Shown here in pieces: positions 25,205 through 33,768 of a stretch of 64,000 bases of DNA (position 1 is the first letter of the stretch; each line of letters starts with the position of its first letter). This DNA is from Marinobacterium aestuarii (GTDB lineage: Bacteria; Pseudomonadota; Gammaproteobacteria; Pseudomonadales; Balneatricaceae): assembly GCF_001651805.1 (NCBI RefSeq), contig NZ_CP015839.1, positions 4,278,001-4,342,000 on the forward strand, given 5' to 3'. The notes beneath the pieces were generated by a model. It was not told the DNA's origin. It searched no databases and saw only the letters and a program-made list of their open reading frames with translations. A program made the position numbers and the translations under genes.

Positions 25205-26628
25205 CAGGTAGCCCTCCGGCGGTGAAAGCGCACCGTGACCACCAGGCCCGCGGGCTCATTGTCGCTCAGTTTAAGCGAGGCGCGATGGTAACTGGCCACC
25301 TCCTTGGCAATGGCAAGCCCAAGGCCTGAGCCGGTGCGGCTGTTGCCGGGGCTGCGGTAAAAGCGCTCGAACACCAGCGGCTTTTCCGCATCCGGGATAC
25401 CGGGGCCCTTATCCGCCACCGCCAGGCTGATAGAGCGCTCATCCTGCTGCAACTGCACCCGCACCTCGCTGCCCGGATTACTGTAGCGAATGGCATTTTC
25501 GAGGATATTTTGCACCATCTGGCGCAGTGCAAAGGCATTGCCCTGCAGCTGCACGCTGGCATCACCCTCATACCCCAGCTCCACACCCTGCTCCAGCGTT
25601 GGCAACGCCAGCTCGCGACAAAGATCGCGTACCAGCGAATCCAGTGCCACAGATTCCGCCGGCTGACTGCGCAGGCGATGAGCCAGTACCGCCTGGCTGA
25701 GCAGCTGGTTCACCGTATCGCTGAGGCGGTCGGCCGACTCCAGTACCCGGCCCAGTTGTTGCTGGCGCAGGGTTGTGTCTTCTTCGTCCAGCGCGTTCTG
25801 CGCCTGGGAACGCAAGCCTGCCAGGGGCGTGCGAATCTGATGCGCCGCCTCGCTGGTAAAGCGCTGCAGCCCATTAAGGGTGCCGCCCAGCTGCTGCATG
25901 AAATGATTGATGGTGTGTACCAGTTTCGAGATCTCCCGTGGCACCGCCATATCCAGCGGACTCAGGTCCACGGAGGAGCGCCGGGCCAGGGCACGGTCGA
26001 GCTGATCCAGCGGCCGCAGCGTCATCCAGATGCCTAAGGAAACCAGCAGCAGGGCAACGCCAAACAGCAGCCCGATCAGCTGCAGCGCCCGCAGGCTGAT
26101 TTCGTCAGCCAGACTCGTGCGCGCTAGCCTGGTCTGACCGATCTGGATGCGAATATAGCCGCTAAAATCTGTTTCGGTCAGCAGCCGCTCCAGCAGCACA
26201 AAACGCACCGCTTCACCCCGGTAATCGGCATCGAAAAACTGCTTCCTGAAGGCATCACCAGCATGGCTGTCTGCGGTCTGCCCAATGGGCGGCGCCGGCA
26301 AGTCGTCATAACCGGTAATGTGCGCATCCCCCGGCCCCATGATGCGGTAATAGACACGGTCGTCCGGCGCCAGCGCCAGGGTTTCAAAGGCGGCGCGGGG
26401 CAGGTCTGCCACCACCCGGCCCTGGCGCAGTGAAATCTGTTCGGCAATCTGCAGCGCGGCACCGGTGAGCAGGCGGTCGTAGGACAGTTGCGCCGAGCGC
26501 TGGGCATAGCTCTGGGCGGCGCGCACGCCGAGCAGCGACACAGCAATCAGCAGCAGGCTGGTCATGCACAGCAACCGGCGCCGGATCGACCAGCGCCCGA
26601 CATCAGGCAGGCGTATTTTCGACCACAT
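25204..26628 (-). CDS. Sensor histidine kinase, TctE-like
   Basis: 474 residues: membrane helix about 18-36, a periplasmic 2CSK_N-type sensor domain, a second helix (LIGLLFGVALLLVSLGIWM), HAMP region, then the H-box SEAAHQIRTPLAGLRSQ and an ATPase with NILENAIRYS, ADKGPGIP and GSGLGLAI. All motifs are intact. The ATG at 26628 lies inside the end of the regulator gene (26-bp overlap), the usual arrangement for TctD/TctE pairs, and gives the expected membrane-start MWSKIRLP. TctE-type kinases respond to di- and tricarboxylates and control TctCBA transporters; a tct operon lies 1.5 kb beyond. Confidence 0.88.
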   Translation of the reverse strand: MWSKIRLPDVGRWSIRRRLLCMTSLLLIAVSLLGVRAAQSYAQRSAQLSYDRLLTGAALQIAEQISLRQGRVVADLPRAAFETLALAPDDRVYYRIMGPGDAHITGYDDLPAPPIGQTADSHAGDAFRKQFFDADYRGEAVRFVLLERLLTETDFSGYIRIQIGQTRLARTSLADEISLRALQLIGLLFGVALLLVSLGIWMTLRPLDQLDRALARRSSVDLSPLDMAVPREISKLVHTINHFMQQLGGTLNGLQRFTSEAAHQIRTPLAGLRSQAQNALDEEDTTLRQQQLGRVLESADRLSDTVNQLLSQAVLAHRLRSQPAESVALDSLVRDLCRELALPTLEQGVELGYEGDASVQLQGNAFALRQMVQNILENAIRYSNPGSEVRVQLQQDERSISLAVADKGPGIPDAEKPLVFERFYRSPGNSRTGSGLGLAIAKEVASYHRASLKLSDNEPAGLVVTVRFHRRRAT

Positions 26629-27274
26629 AGCCCAGGCCTCTGAGGGTGCGTATCTGCACTGAACTGTGCGGCAGCTTCTTGCGCAGGCGCGCCACATAGA
26701 GCTCGATGGCATTGGCGCCCGGCGTTTCATCGAAGTTATACAGATGATCCAGCAGCTCTTCTTTGCTCAGTACCCGGCCAGTGCGGCTCATGAAAATTTC
26801 CAGCAGGCGAAACTCGCGTTGCTTCAGCTCTACCGCAGCGCCCGCAACGGTAACAGTGCAGGCGTGGCGGTCGAGCTCGGTATTGCCGATGCAAAGCCGG
26901 TCCTGCGCCTGGCCCTGACTGCGCCGCAACAGGGCGCGGCTGCGCGCTTCGAGCTCACCGAAATCAAACGGCTTGCTGAGATAGTCATCCGCCCCCAGAT
27001 CCAGCAGGCTGATGCGGTCTTCTATCTGGCCACGGGCGGTCAACACCAGCACCGGTGTGGTGCTGCCACGCTGGCGCAGCTGCGCCAGTACCTGCTCCCC
27101 TCCAAGCCCCGGCAGGTTCAGGTCCAGAATAATCAGATCAAACGCCTGATGCCTGAGGATGCTGTCCGCCTGGCGGCCGTCGGGCGCCACATCGGCGGCG
27201 TGGCCCTGCTTGAGCAGGCGCCGGCCTATGGCTTCGGCCAGGGTCAGATCATCTTCTACGATCAGAATTCGCAT
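26603..27274 (-). CDS. OmpR-family response regulator, TctD-like
   Basis: 223 residues. Receiver with D51 (LIILDLNLPG), acidic pocket in VEDD and K in SKPFDFGEL, then a winged-helix output domain ending RTLRGLGYVVENTPA. DNA-binding partner of the kinase encoded just downstream. The first gene of the leftward unit regulator > kinase > binding protein, starting 6 bp from the end of the LysR gene, which reads in the same direction. Confidence 0.92.
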   Translation of the reverse strand: MRILIVEDDLTLAEAIGRRLLKQGHAADVAPDGRQADSILRHQAFDLIILDLNLPGLGGEQVLAQLRQRGSTTPVLVLTARGQIEDRISLLDLGADDYLSKPFDFGELEARSRALLRRSQGQAQDRLCIGNTELDRHACTVTVAGAAVELKQREFRLLEIFMSRTGRVLSKEELLDHLYNFDETPGANAIELYVARLRKKLPHSSVQIRTLRGLGYVVENTPA

Positions 27275-27280
27275 GCTGCC

Positions 27281-28198
27281 TCACTTGCTGTCACGCTGCC
27301 CGGCAGTCATTTCCTGCTTGATCCACTGCACAAAGCGCTGAATATCGGGCCGGTTCAGAGTATTGCGCGTGCAGATCAGATAATAGCTGTGCTGCGCCTG
27401 CACGCTGACATCGAACAACCGCACCAGGCGCCCGGCGCGCAGGTCATCCGCCGCCAGCACGCTGCTGCCCAGCGCTATGCCCTGGCCGTCCATCGCCGCC
27501 TGCAGCACCATGCTCGACATGCTAAAACGCGGCCCGTTCACCACCTCCAGCGAGGCTACACCTGCGGCCCCCAGCCAGTGCCCCCAACCGGGAAATTCAC
27601 GGTCATCCGCCCGGCCCTCGAAGTGCAGCAACGTCTGGCCGGCCAGATCCTGCGGCTGCCGGAAGACCTTGCCGCGTTCCAGCAGGCGCGGGCTGCAGAC
27701 CGGAAAAACAATTTCATCGGTGAGGGCCTCAAGGTGCATGCCCCGCTCCTTCGGCGGCCCGTAGCGGATGGCCAGATCCACATCCTCGTAGGAAAAATCC
27801 ACCAGCCGGGTCGAGGCATCCACCCGCAGGTCTATATCCGGGTGCGCCTTGCGAAACAACTCCAGACGCGGCAGCAGCCACTTGGCACCAAAGGACGGCG
27901 CCACACTGATGGTAATCAGGTTCTGGTTGCCAAATTCCTGTGCCCGCGTCACTGCCTGGTTCAGCAGCTCGAAGCCGCTTTCGATCAGCGGTAGCGCTGC
28001 CCGGCCGGCTTCCGTCAGGCGCACGGACTTGTTCAGGCGCTTGAACAGATCCACCCCCAGAAACTCCTCCAGCAACTTGACCTGCTGACTCACGGCACCG
28101 GTGGTGACATGCAGCTCGTCCGCCGCCTGTTTCAGGCTTTCGTGGCGCCCGGCGGCTTCGAACGCGCGCAGCGCCTTAAGGGGAGGTAATCGTCGCAT
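27281..28198 (-). CDS. LysR-family regulator, GcvA-like
   Basis: 305 residues with an N-terminal winged helix (LPPLKALRAFEAAGRHESLKQAADELHVTTGAVSQQVKLLE) and a substrate-binding domain (ISVAPSFGAKWLLPRL, LAIRYG). The wording is that of the GcvA-like subgroup. The ATG at 28198 has AGGA upstream; an in-frame start at 28243 is possible but adds non-conserved residues. Divergent from the PrpF/GalD-type gene across a 574-bp AT-rich region, so it is a good candidate regulator of that operon. Confidence 0.88.
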   Translation of the reverse strand: MRRLPPLKALRAFEAAGRHESLKQAADELHVTTGAVSQQVKLLEEFLGVDLFKRLNKSVRLTEAGRAALPLIESGFELLNQAVTRAQEFGNQNLITISVAPSFGAKWLLPRLELFRKAHPDIDLRVDASTRLVDFSYEDVDLAIRYGPPKERGMHLEALTDEIVFPVCSPRLLERGKVFRQPQDLAGQTLLHFEGRADDREFPGWGHWLGAAGVASLEVVNGPRFSMSSMVLQAAMDGQGIALGSSVLAADDLRAGRLVRLFDVSVQAQHSYYLICTRNTLNRPDIQRFVQWIKQEMTAGQRDSK

Positions 28199-28772
28199 GA
28201 TGCTGATCCTGGATCCGGTAGTACTAAGCTCCAGCGGAGCCAATTGCCATTTAGTGTAGTTTATCTATATCAAATAGCGACTATTTCAATAGCTGCAAAA
28301 CACCCGACGTATAAAAACACGAAAAAATCGGCACCTGAAAGTTTTAGATATTCTAATTCTGAAGCATCTTAGCCTCGTTCATAGCCCAGCCCCCGTCGTA
28401 TTTAGAGCAAGCCTGGCTGTGCGACATCAACGCTTGATGAGACTCGCACAAGGTCTTCAAAAGGGTCGGGGATTTAAATTAAAAAATATAAATAACAAAT
28501 ATTTAACTTAAAAACACTTTTAGCTCACCAAAGTATTCAACGCCTTTTAACACCAGTACGAACAGATAAAAGCTGCATGAAATTCCGCCATATTTTTAAA
28601 CAACAAAAATAACAGGTTTAATTTTTCTATACCAAGAATCGAAATTATATGGTTTGTCGCGCAAAACTGCCGGGCGTATCTTGCTCACAAATCAGCCAGA
28701 CAAGCCTGGCTCGATAACAAATGACATAGAAAAATTAAATCCACTTTCCCTTCATCCACCAGGAGAGCAAGC
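28199..28772. promoter_or_regulatory. Long AT-rich divergent regulatory region
   Basis: 574 bp without a gene between the LysR gene and the tautomerase gene, much richer in A and T than its surroundings (for example 28480-28510). A 15-bp palindrome AAATAGCGACTATTT lies at 28272-28286, about 75 bp upstream of the LysR start, a plausible LysR operator. The tautomerase gene has a clear AGGAG ribosome site at about 28760. Confidence 0.45.
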
Positions 28773-29876
28773 ATGCAGACATCCATCCCCTGCACCATCA
28801 TGCGCGGCGGCACCTCCCGCGGCCCCTATTTCCTGGCAACCAGTCTGCCTGAAGACTGGCCCACCCAGGAGAAGGTGTTGCTGGCGGCACTCGGCTCCCC
28901 CAGCGCCCAGCAGATCGACGGCATTGGCGGCGGTACCTCCCTCACCAGCAAGACAGCCATCATCTCGGCCTCCACTCGGCCAGACGCCGATGTCGACTAC
29001 CTCTTTGCCCAGGTCGGCATTGATACGCTGTCCGTCGATATAGCGCCCTCCTGCGGCAATATTCTGGCAGGCGTAGGTCCCTTCGCCATCGAGTCTGGCC
29101 TGGTAAAAGCCGGCGCAGAGGAAACCGTGGTACGGGTGTTCAACGTCAACACCCGCAAGCTGATCGAAGTGCGGGTAAAAACCCCCAACGGCCAGGTTGA
29201 ATACGAAGGCGACACCGCCATCGACGGCGTCACCGGTACCGCAGCGCCTGTGCTGCTCAACTTTCTCGACGTGGCCGGCAGCAAGACCGGCACCCTGCTG
29301 CCCACCGGCAATGCTTGGGACATGATCGACGGTGTGCCGGTCACCTGCATCGACGCCGCCGTCCCCATGGTGGTTATCGCCGCCGAGTCTTTGGGCAAGG
29401 ACGGCGCCGAAACCAAGGCAGAACTGGATAGCGACACCGACATGATGGCGCGCATCGAAAGCATCCGCCGTGCGGCCTCCTGGAAGATGGGCCTGGGCGA
29501 TGCCAGCGGCAAGGTCATACCCAAGGTGGCGCTGGTGTCGGCACCGCGCAAGGGCGGCAGCATCTGTTCGCGCTACTTTGTGCCCGACAACTGCCACGCC
29601 AGCCATGCCGTTACAGGCGCAATCTGCGTCAGCACCTGTGCCATGGTGCCGGGCTCAGTAGCAGCGCCCTTCCTGGGCACTGTCTTTGGCGACTCGACCC
29701 TGCACATCGAACACCCCAGCGGCCAGATCGAAATCGTGCTGGATATTCAGCCCGCGGCCAAAGGCATCGATGTGCGCAGCGCCGGTGTCATCCGCACCGC
29801 CCGCAAGCTGATCAGCGGCGAGCTGTACGTACCGAGCTTCATCTGGAGCGGTATCCCCCGCGCCAGAGTCTCCTGA
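28773..29876 (+). CDS. PrpF/GalD-family tautomerase (4-oxalomesaconate tautomerase-like)
   Basis: 367 residues, the size of GalD/PrpF-fold isomerases. Conserved features are CTIMRGGTSRGPYF at the N-terminus, GIGGGTSLTSKTAII, and the cysteine-containing PSCGNILAGVGPFAI. The fold is that of diaminopimelate epimerase. Members interconvert keto/enol or double-bond isomers of unsaturated tricarboxylates such as 4-oxalomesaconate (GalD, gallate pathway) or 2-methylaconitate (PrpF). The position ahead of TctC and TctAB suggests that it processes the tricarboxylate imported by them. Exact substrate uncertain. No gallate or methylcitrate genes are in view. Confidence 0.82.
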   Translation: MQTSIPCTIMRGGTSRGPYFLATSLPEDWPTQEKVLLAALGSPSAQQIDGIGGGTSLTSKTAIISASTRPDADVDYLFAQVGIDTLSVDIAPSCGNILAGVGPFAIESGLVKAGAEETVVRVFNVNTRKLIEVRVKTPNGQVEYEGDTAIDGVTGTAAPVLLNFLDVAGSKTGTLLPTGNAWDMIDGVPVTCIDAAVPMVVIAAESLGKDGAETKAELDSDTDMMARIESIRRAASWKMGLGDASGKVIPKVALVSAPRKGGSICSRYFVPDNCHASHAVTGAICVSTCAMVPGSVAAPFLGTVFGDSTLHIEHPSGQIEIVLDIQPAAKGIDVRSAGVIRTARKLISGELYVPSFIWSGIPRARVS

Positions 29877-29990
29877 GACGCACAGTTTTCAAAATACTCC
29901 CATGACAGCTTGGTGACAGTTTGGGGGCATAGATTCACTCATAACCCGGGCCTGCACGGATTCGGGATCACAATAAAAGAGACCATAAAA

Positions 29991-31118
29991 ATGAAAAATA
30001 CCCACCTTAGCCTGCTCAACCTTTCCGCCCGCGCCATTCGCCCGCTGGTTGCCGCCATCGCCTGTGCCAGCGCACTGAGCGTAACGACGCCCACCCTGGC
30101 GGTGGAGTTCGATGGTGCCCGCATTGAAATGACCATGCCCTTCAAGGAAGGCGGCGGCACCGACACCTGGGGCCGTTTCTACGCCCCCCTGATTGGCGAG
30201 CAGCTGCCTGGTCAGCCGATAGTCGTGGTCAAGAACATTCCCGGCGGCGGCTCCACCAGCGGTGCCAACCAGTTTCAGATGCGCGCCAAAAGCGACGGCC
30301 GCGATATCTTCGCCTCATCCGGCTCCACCATGTTCCCCTACATTCTGGGCGACAAGCGCGTGCGTTATGAATACAAGGACTGGACCGCAATTCTGGCGTC
30401 TCCTACCGGCGGCGTGGTCTATATCAGCTCCGACCTGGGTGTGAAAAACGTCGCCGACCTGGTCAAGCTCAAGGATGCCGATCTCAAGTACGCCAGCCAG
30501 GGTGCCACCAGTCTCGACCTGATCACACTGCTGTCATTCGAAGTACTGGGGCTGGATGTCAAAGCCGTGTTTGGCATGAAAGGCCGCGGCGAAGCCCGCC
30601 TGGCGTTTGAGCGCGGCGAGGTCAATATCGACGACCAGACCACCTCCGGCTTTATCAAGAAAGTGCAGCCGCTGGTCGACGAAGGCAAGGCCGTACCGCT
30701 GTTCAGCTGGGGCGTGCTGGGCAAGGATGGCAAGATCCAGCGCGACCCCTCTTTCCCGGATCTGCCGCACTTCGTGGAAGCCTATGAAATGGTGCACGGC
30801 AAGACGCCGGACAGCGAACGTTTCCGCGCCTGGAAATCCTTCTTCATAGCCGGCTATGCCGCCCAGAAAGGCCTGTTCCTGCCCAAGGGCACGCCAGACG
30901 ATGTTGTCCAGGCGTACCGCGAATCCGCCGCCAAGGTGATTGCCGTCCCCGGTTTCAAGGAAAAGGCGCAGGACGTGCTGGGTGACTACGAACAGGCCGT
31001 TGGCGATGAGGCCAGCATGATGTTCGCCGAAGCCGTGAGCATGGATGACGCCGCCAAAACCTGGGTCATCGACTGGCTCAACTCCAAATACAGCGCCGGT
31101 CTTGAAGCACAAGAATAA
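29991..31118 (+). CDS. tctC: Tripartite tricarboxylate transporter binding protein TctC
   Basis: 375 residues, Bug/TctC family. Signal peptide (about 1-36, cleavage near LAVEF), then the family marks FKEGGGTDTWGRFYAPLIGEQLPG and VVKNIPGGGSTSGANQF. It captures a carboxylic acid in the periplasm for the TctAB membrane unit. The ATG at 29991 gives the signal peptide; an upstream GTG at 29910 would add 27 unlikely residues. A MITE-like element separates it from tctAB, which is otherwise the next gene in the operon. Confidence 0.9.
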   Translation: MKNTHLSLLNLSARAIRPLVAAIACASALSVTTPTLAVEFDGARIEMTMPFKEGGGTDTWGRFYAPLIGEQLPGQPIVVVKNIPGGGSTSGANQFQMRAKSDGRDIFASSGSTMFPYILGDKRVRYEYKDWTAILASPTGGVVYISSDLGVKNVADLVKLKDADLKYASQGATSLDLITLLSFEVLGLDVKAVFGMKGRGEARLAFERGEVNIDDQTTSGFIKKVQPLVDEGKAVPLFSWGVLGKDGKIQRDPSFPDLPHFVEAYEMVHGKTPDSERFRAWKSFFIAGYAAQKGLFLPKGTPDDVVQAYRESAAKVIAVPGFKEKAQDVLGDYEQAVGDEASMMFAEAVSMDDAAKTWVIDWLNSKYSAGLEAQE

Positions 31119-31127
31119 GCGGACCTT

Positions 31128-31296
31128 CTAGCAGCCTGTCGGACTTGACCAATCGTAGCGAGGGAAAGTCCGTTTTGAGGCAGTTTTTGAGCTCTTTTGA
31201 GACGAATAGTGGTTCTATTTAACGAAAAAGAGCGCGAAAAATGACCAAAATCGGCTTTTCCACAGTAGATTAATGTTAAACCCGACAGGCTGCTAG
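31128..31296. mobile_element. 169-bp MITE-like element with perfect 15-bp inverted ends
   Basis: CTAGCAGCCTGTCGG at 31128-31142 and CCGACAGGCTGCTAG at 31282-31296 are perfect inverted repeats. The terminal bases read c-TA-GCAGCC ... GGCTGC-TA-g, so a TA target duplication fits the IS630/Tc1-mariner pattern. The interior has no reading frame. The right half matches the elements at 732-785 and 10824-10854. It is inserted between tctC (stop at 31118) and tctAB (start at 31343) and would place a hairpin in the operon message. Confidence 0.8.
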
Positions 31297-31342
31297 GGCG
31301 GCTAACCCCGCCCTTTTCGCACCCTGCCAAGTGGTGACTCCC

Positions 31343-33358
31343 ATGCTCGACACTCTGATTACATCGCTGCTGACCGTACTCAGCATGCAACATATTCTTT
31401 ACCTCGCCGGCGGTGTCTTTCTCGGCCTGATGATCGGCATCTTTCCGGGCCTTGGCGGTATCGCCGGCCTGTCCCTGCTGCTGCCGTTCCTCTACGGCAT
31501 GGACCCCATCTCCGCGCTGGCCATGCTGGTCGGTCTGGTGGCGGTCATCCCGACCTCCGACACCTTTACCTCGGTGCTGATGGGTATTCCCGGCTCCAGC
31601 GCCTCCCAGGCTACGGTGCTGGATGGCTTCCCGATGGCCAAGCGCGGCCACGCAGCCCGCGCTCTGGCGGCCGCCTTCACCGCTTCCCTGTTCGGTGGCC
31701 TGTTTGGCGCCCTGATGCTGACGGTATTCGTGCTGATTGCACGGCCGCTGATTCTCGCCTTTGGCTCGGCTGAACTCTTCATGCTGACCCTGCTGGGCCT
31801 GAGTATGGTGGGCGTGCTGGCCGGCAACAGCCTGGTGAAAGGCATCAGCGCCTGCGGTATCGGTCTGCTGCTGGGCAGCCTGGGTGCAGCCCCCGCCACC
31901 GGCGAATACCGCATGTCGTTCGACAATACCTACCTGATGGATGGCATCCCGCTGGTTGTGGTGGGGCTGGGTATTTTTGCCATTCCCGAAATTATCGACC
32001 TGCTGCGCCAGAACCGCGCCATCGCCGAAACCGCTGCTCTTGGCAGTGGCTGGATTGAAGGCTTCAAGGATGTGATCAAGCACAAATGGCTGTCGATCCG
32101 CTGCGCCATACTCGGCACCCTGGTTGGCGCCCTGCCCGGCCTTGGCGGCAGCGTGGTGGACTGGATTGCCTATGGCCATGCGGTGCAAACCACCAAGGCC
32201 AAGGATAACCCCCAGTTCGGCAACGGCGACGTGCGCGGCGTTATCGCGCCTGAATCGGCTAACAATGCCAAGGAAGGTGGCGGTCTGATTCCGACTCTGC
32301 TGTTCGGTATCCCCGGCTCCGGCAGCATGGCGGTGTTCCTCGGCGGCATGGTACTGATCGGCCTGGAACCTGGCCCCGCCATGGTGGGTGCCGAGCTTGG
32401 CACCACCTACACCATCGTCTGGTCGCTGGCGCTGGCCAACGTCATCGGCGCTGGCTCCTGCCTGCTGCTGTCCAAGTGGGTTGCTCGCCTGACGCTGATT
32501 CCCTATGCGCTGATGGCGCCCTTCATGCTGATGGTCATCTGCTTTGCCGCCTTCCAGGCGACACGCAGCCTCGGCGATCTGGTCGCGTTGCTGGCCATTG
32601 GCGTGCTGGGTGTCGTGATGAAACGCTTTGACTGGCCGCGCCCGGCCTTCCTGATCGGCTTCGTACTGGCCGGCGGCATGGAAACCTACCTGTATCAGGC
32701 GGTGCAGTTTGATGGCTGGTCTTTCCTGACCAAGCCCGGCGTGTTGATCATTGCCGCGATTACCGTCGCTTCGATCTGCTTCGCCGTGCGCACCAAGCCT
32801 GCGGACAAAACCGATGACACAGACGCAAACACCGAGACTGGGGCCACACCCGAAGCTCCGCGTCGTCGCGCCAGCAACCTGCGCCCGCAGATCGTCTTCG
32901 CCATCGCCGTGGTCGGCCTCTTTGGCTACGGTCTCTACGATGCGCTGCAGCATTCATTCCTGGGCGGCGTTTTCACCGCAGGTCTGTGCGCCTTCATGCT
33001 CCTGATGTCGCTGATCGTGCTGGTCAAACTGCTGCGCGGTCGACTCGAAGACCCGGTGAACTTCGACAACGAAGTGGAAGCGGGCTACAGCACCGACAAC
33101 AGCATCACCAGCCTGCCCCACTATGTTTACTGGCTGAGCGGGCTGGTGCTGGGCTGCTACCTGTTCGGTTACCTGATCGCCATTGGCCTGTTCTTCGTCA
33201 TCTTCCTGCTGCTCAAAGCCCGCACCTCGATGATCAGAACCCTGTCACTGACCGGTGCGGCCCTGGCCTTCCTGGTGATGCTGTCACACCTGATGGTGCT
33301 GGATATGCCTCGCGGACTGCTACAGGAAATGGTGCAGCTCCCCTGGCCGCTGAGCTAA
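31343..33358 (+). CDS. Fused tripartite tricarboxylate transporter TctA-TctB
   Basis: 671 residues. The first ~500 are a TctA permease (FLGLMIGIFPGLGGIAGLSLLLP, GIPGSSASQATVLDGFP, LFGIPGSGSMAVFLGG). After a charged linker rich in Asp/Thr/Glu (about 490-515), the last ~155 residues with four hydrophobic segments are a TctB-like domain. A single-chain A-B form is uncommon compared with separate genes. Inner membrane, proton- or sodium-coupled uptake of tricarboxylate with TctC. A GTG-GTG start four codons upstream (31331) is an alternative to ATG 31343. Preceded by the MITE-like element. Confidence 0.87.
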   Translation: MLDTLITSLLTVLSMQHILYLAGGVFLGLMIGIFPGLGGIAGLSLLLPFLYGMDPISALAMLVGLVAVIPTSDTFTSVLMGIPGSSASQATVLDGFPMAKRGHAARALAAAFTASLFGGLFGALMLTVFVLIARPLILAFGSAELFMLTLLGLSMVGVLAGNSLVKGISACGIGLLLGSLGAAPATGEYRMSFDNTYLMDGIPLVVVGLGIFAIPEIIDLLRQNRAIAETAALGSGWIEGFKDVIKHKWLSIRCAILGTLVGALPGLGGSVVDWIAYGHAVQTTKAKDNPQFGNGDVRGVIAPESANNAKEGGGLIPTLLFGIPGSGSMAVFLGGMVLIGLEPGPAMVGAELGTTYTIVWSLALANVIGAGSCLLLSKWVARLTLIPYALMAPFMLMVICFAAFQATRSLGDLVALLAIGVLGVVMKRFDWPRPAFLIGFVLAGGMETYLYQAVQFDGWSFLTKPGVLIIAAITVASICFAVRTKPADKTDDTDANTETGATPEAPRRRASNLRPQIVFAIAVVGLFGYGLYDALQHSFLGGVFTAGLCAFMLLMSLIVLVKLLRGRLEDPVNFDNEVEAGYSTDNSITSLPHYVYWLSGLVLGCYLFGYLIAIGLFFVIFLLLKARTSMIRTLSLTGAALAFLVMLSHLMVLDMPRGLLQEMVQLPWPLS

Positions 33359-33768
33359 GGGCGAGGGGCGAGCTGAAAGCTGAAAGGGACAAGTGAAAGT
33401 AAAAGGCTAAAGAGCCATCAACCTGAAACCCAAGGAGGCAAACCACCCTTAAACCGCATTGAAAACGTAAATGGTTGTATGAGTGATTGTTGATTGGCAC
33501 CGGCCCCGCTTCTGCGGGGCCAACTATTTGTGGCACAGGCTGGGCTGGAGGCTAAAGAGCCGTTATTCGCTATTCGTAATTGGTGATTGGTAGCGGCATC
33601 AGGCCTGGCAGCGTTGATGTGCGTTCCAGGCGCTAACCTGCGGATGCCGGAATTTTCTTCGCTCACTTCCCACCTGAAGGTTGCTGGCACTGGCGTTTAC
33701 CTCGCCCCTTTCACCTGCTCCTTGCTCCGTTTAGCTCGCACCTTTGTCCTTGAACCTTTCACCTGCCG
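33359..33768. other. Intergenic region with purine-rich repeats and a GC hairpin
   Basis: A 410-bp gap between convergent tctAB and tamB. It starts with purine-rich text like that at 16620-16660 and ends with a pyrimidine-rich counterpart (33712-33765). GGCCCCGC / GCGGGGCC at 33502-33521 is a perfect 8-bp hairpin without a T-run, a possible terminator. I see no gene. Confidence 0.5.

Noticed and set aside
30986-32953. A 655-codon open frame antisense to tctC-tctAB
   Set aside because: Its composition (His, Gln, Gly and Ala rich, no domain) is that of an antisense shadow of a GC-rich gene, and the opposite strand carries clear TctC and TctA motifs.
33473-33483. GGTTGTATGAG resembling the proposed GntR operator
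   Set aside because: It lies in a convergent gap after tctAB and tamB with no gene starting nearby, and the second half-site is missing; probably chance.
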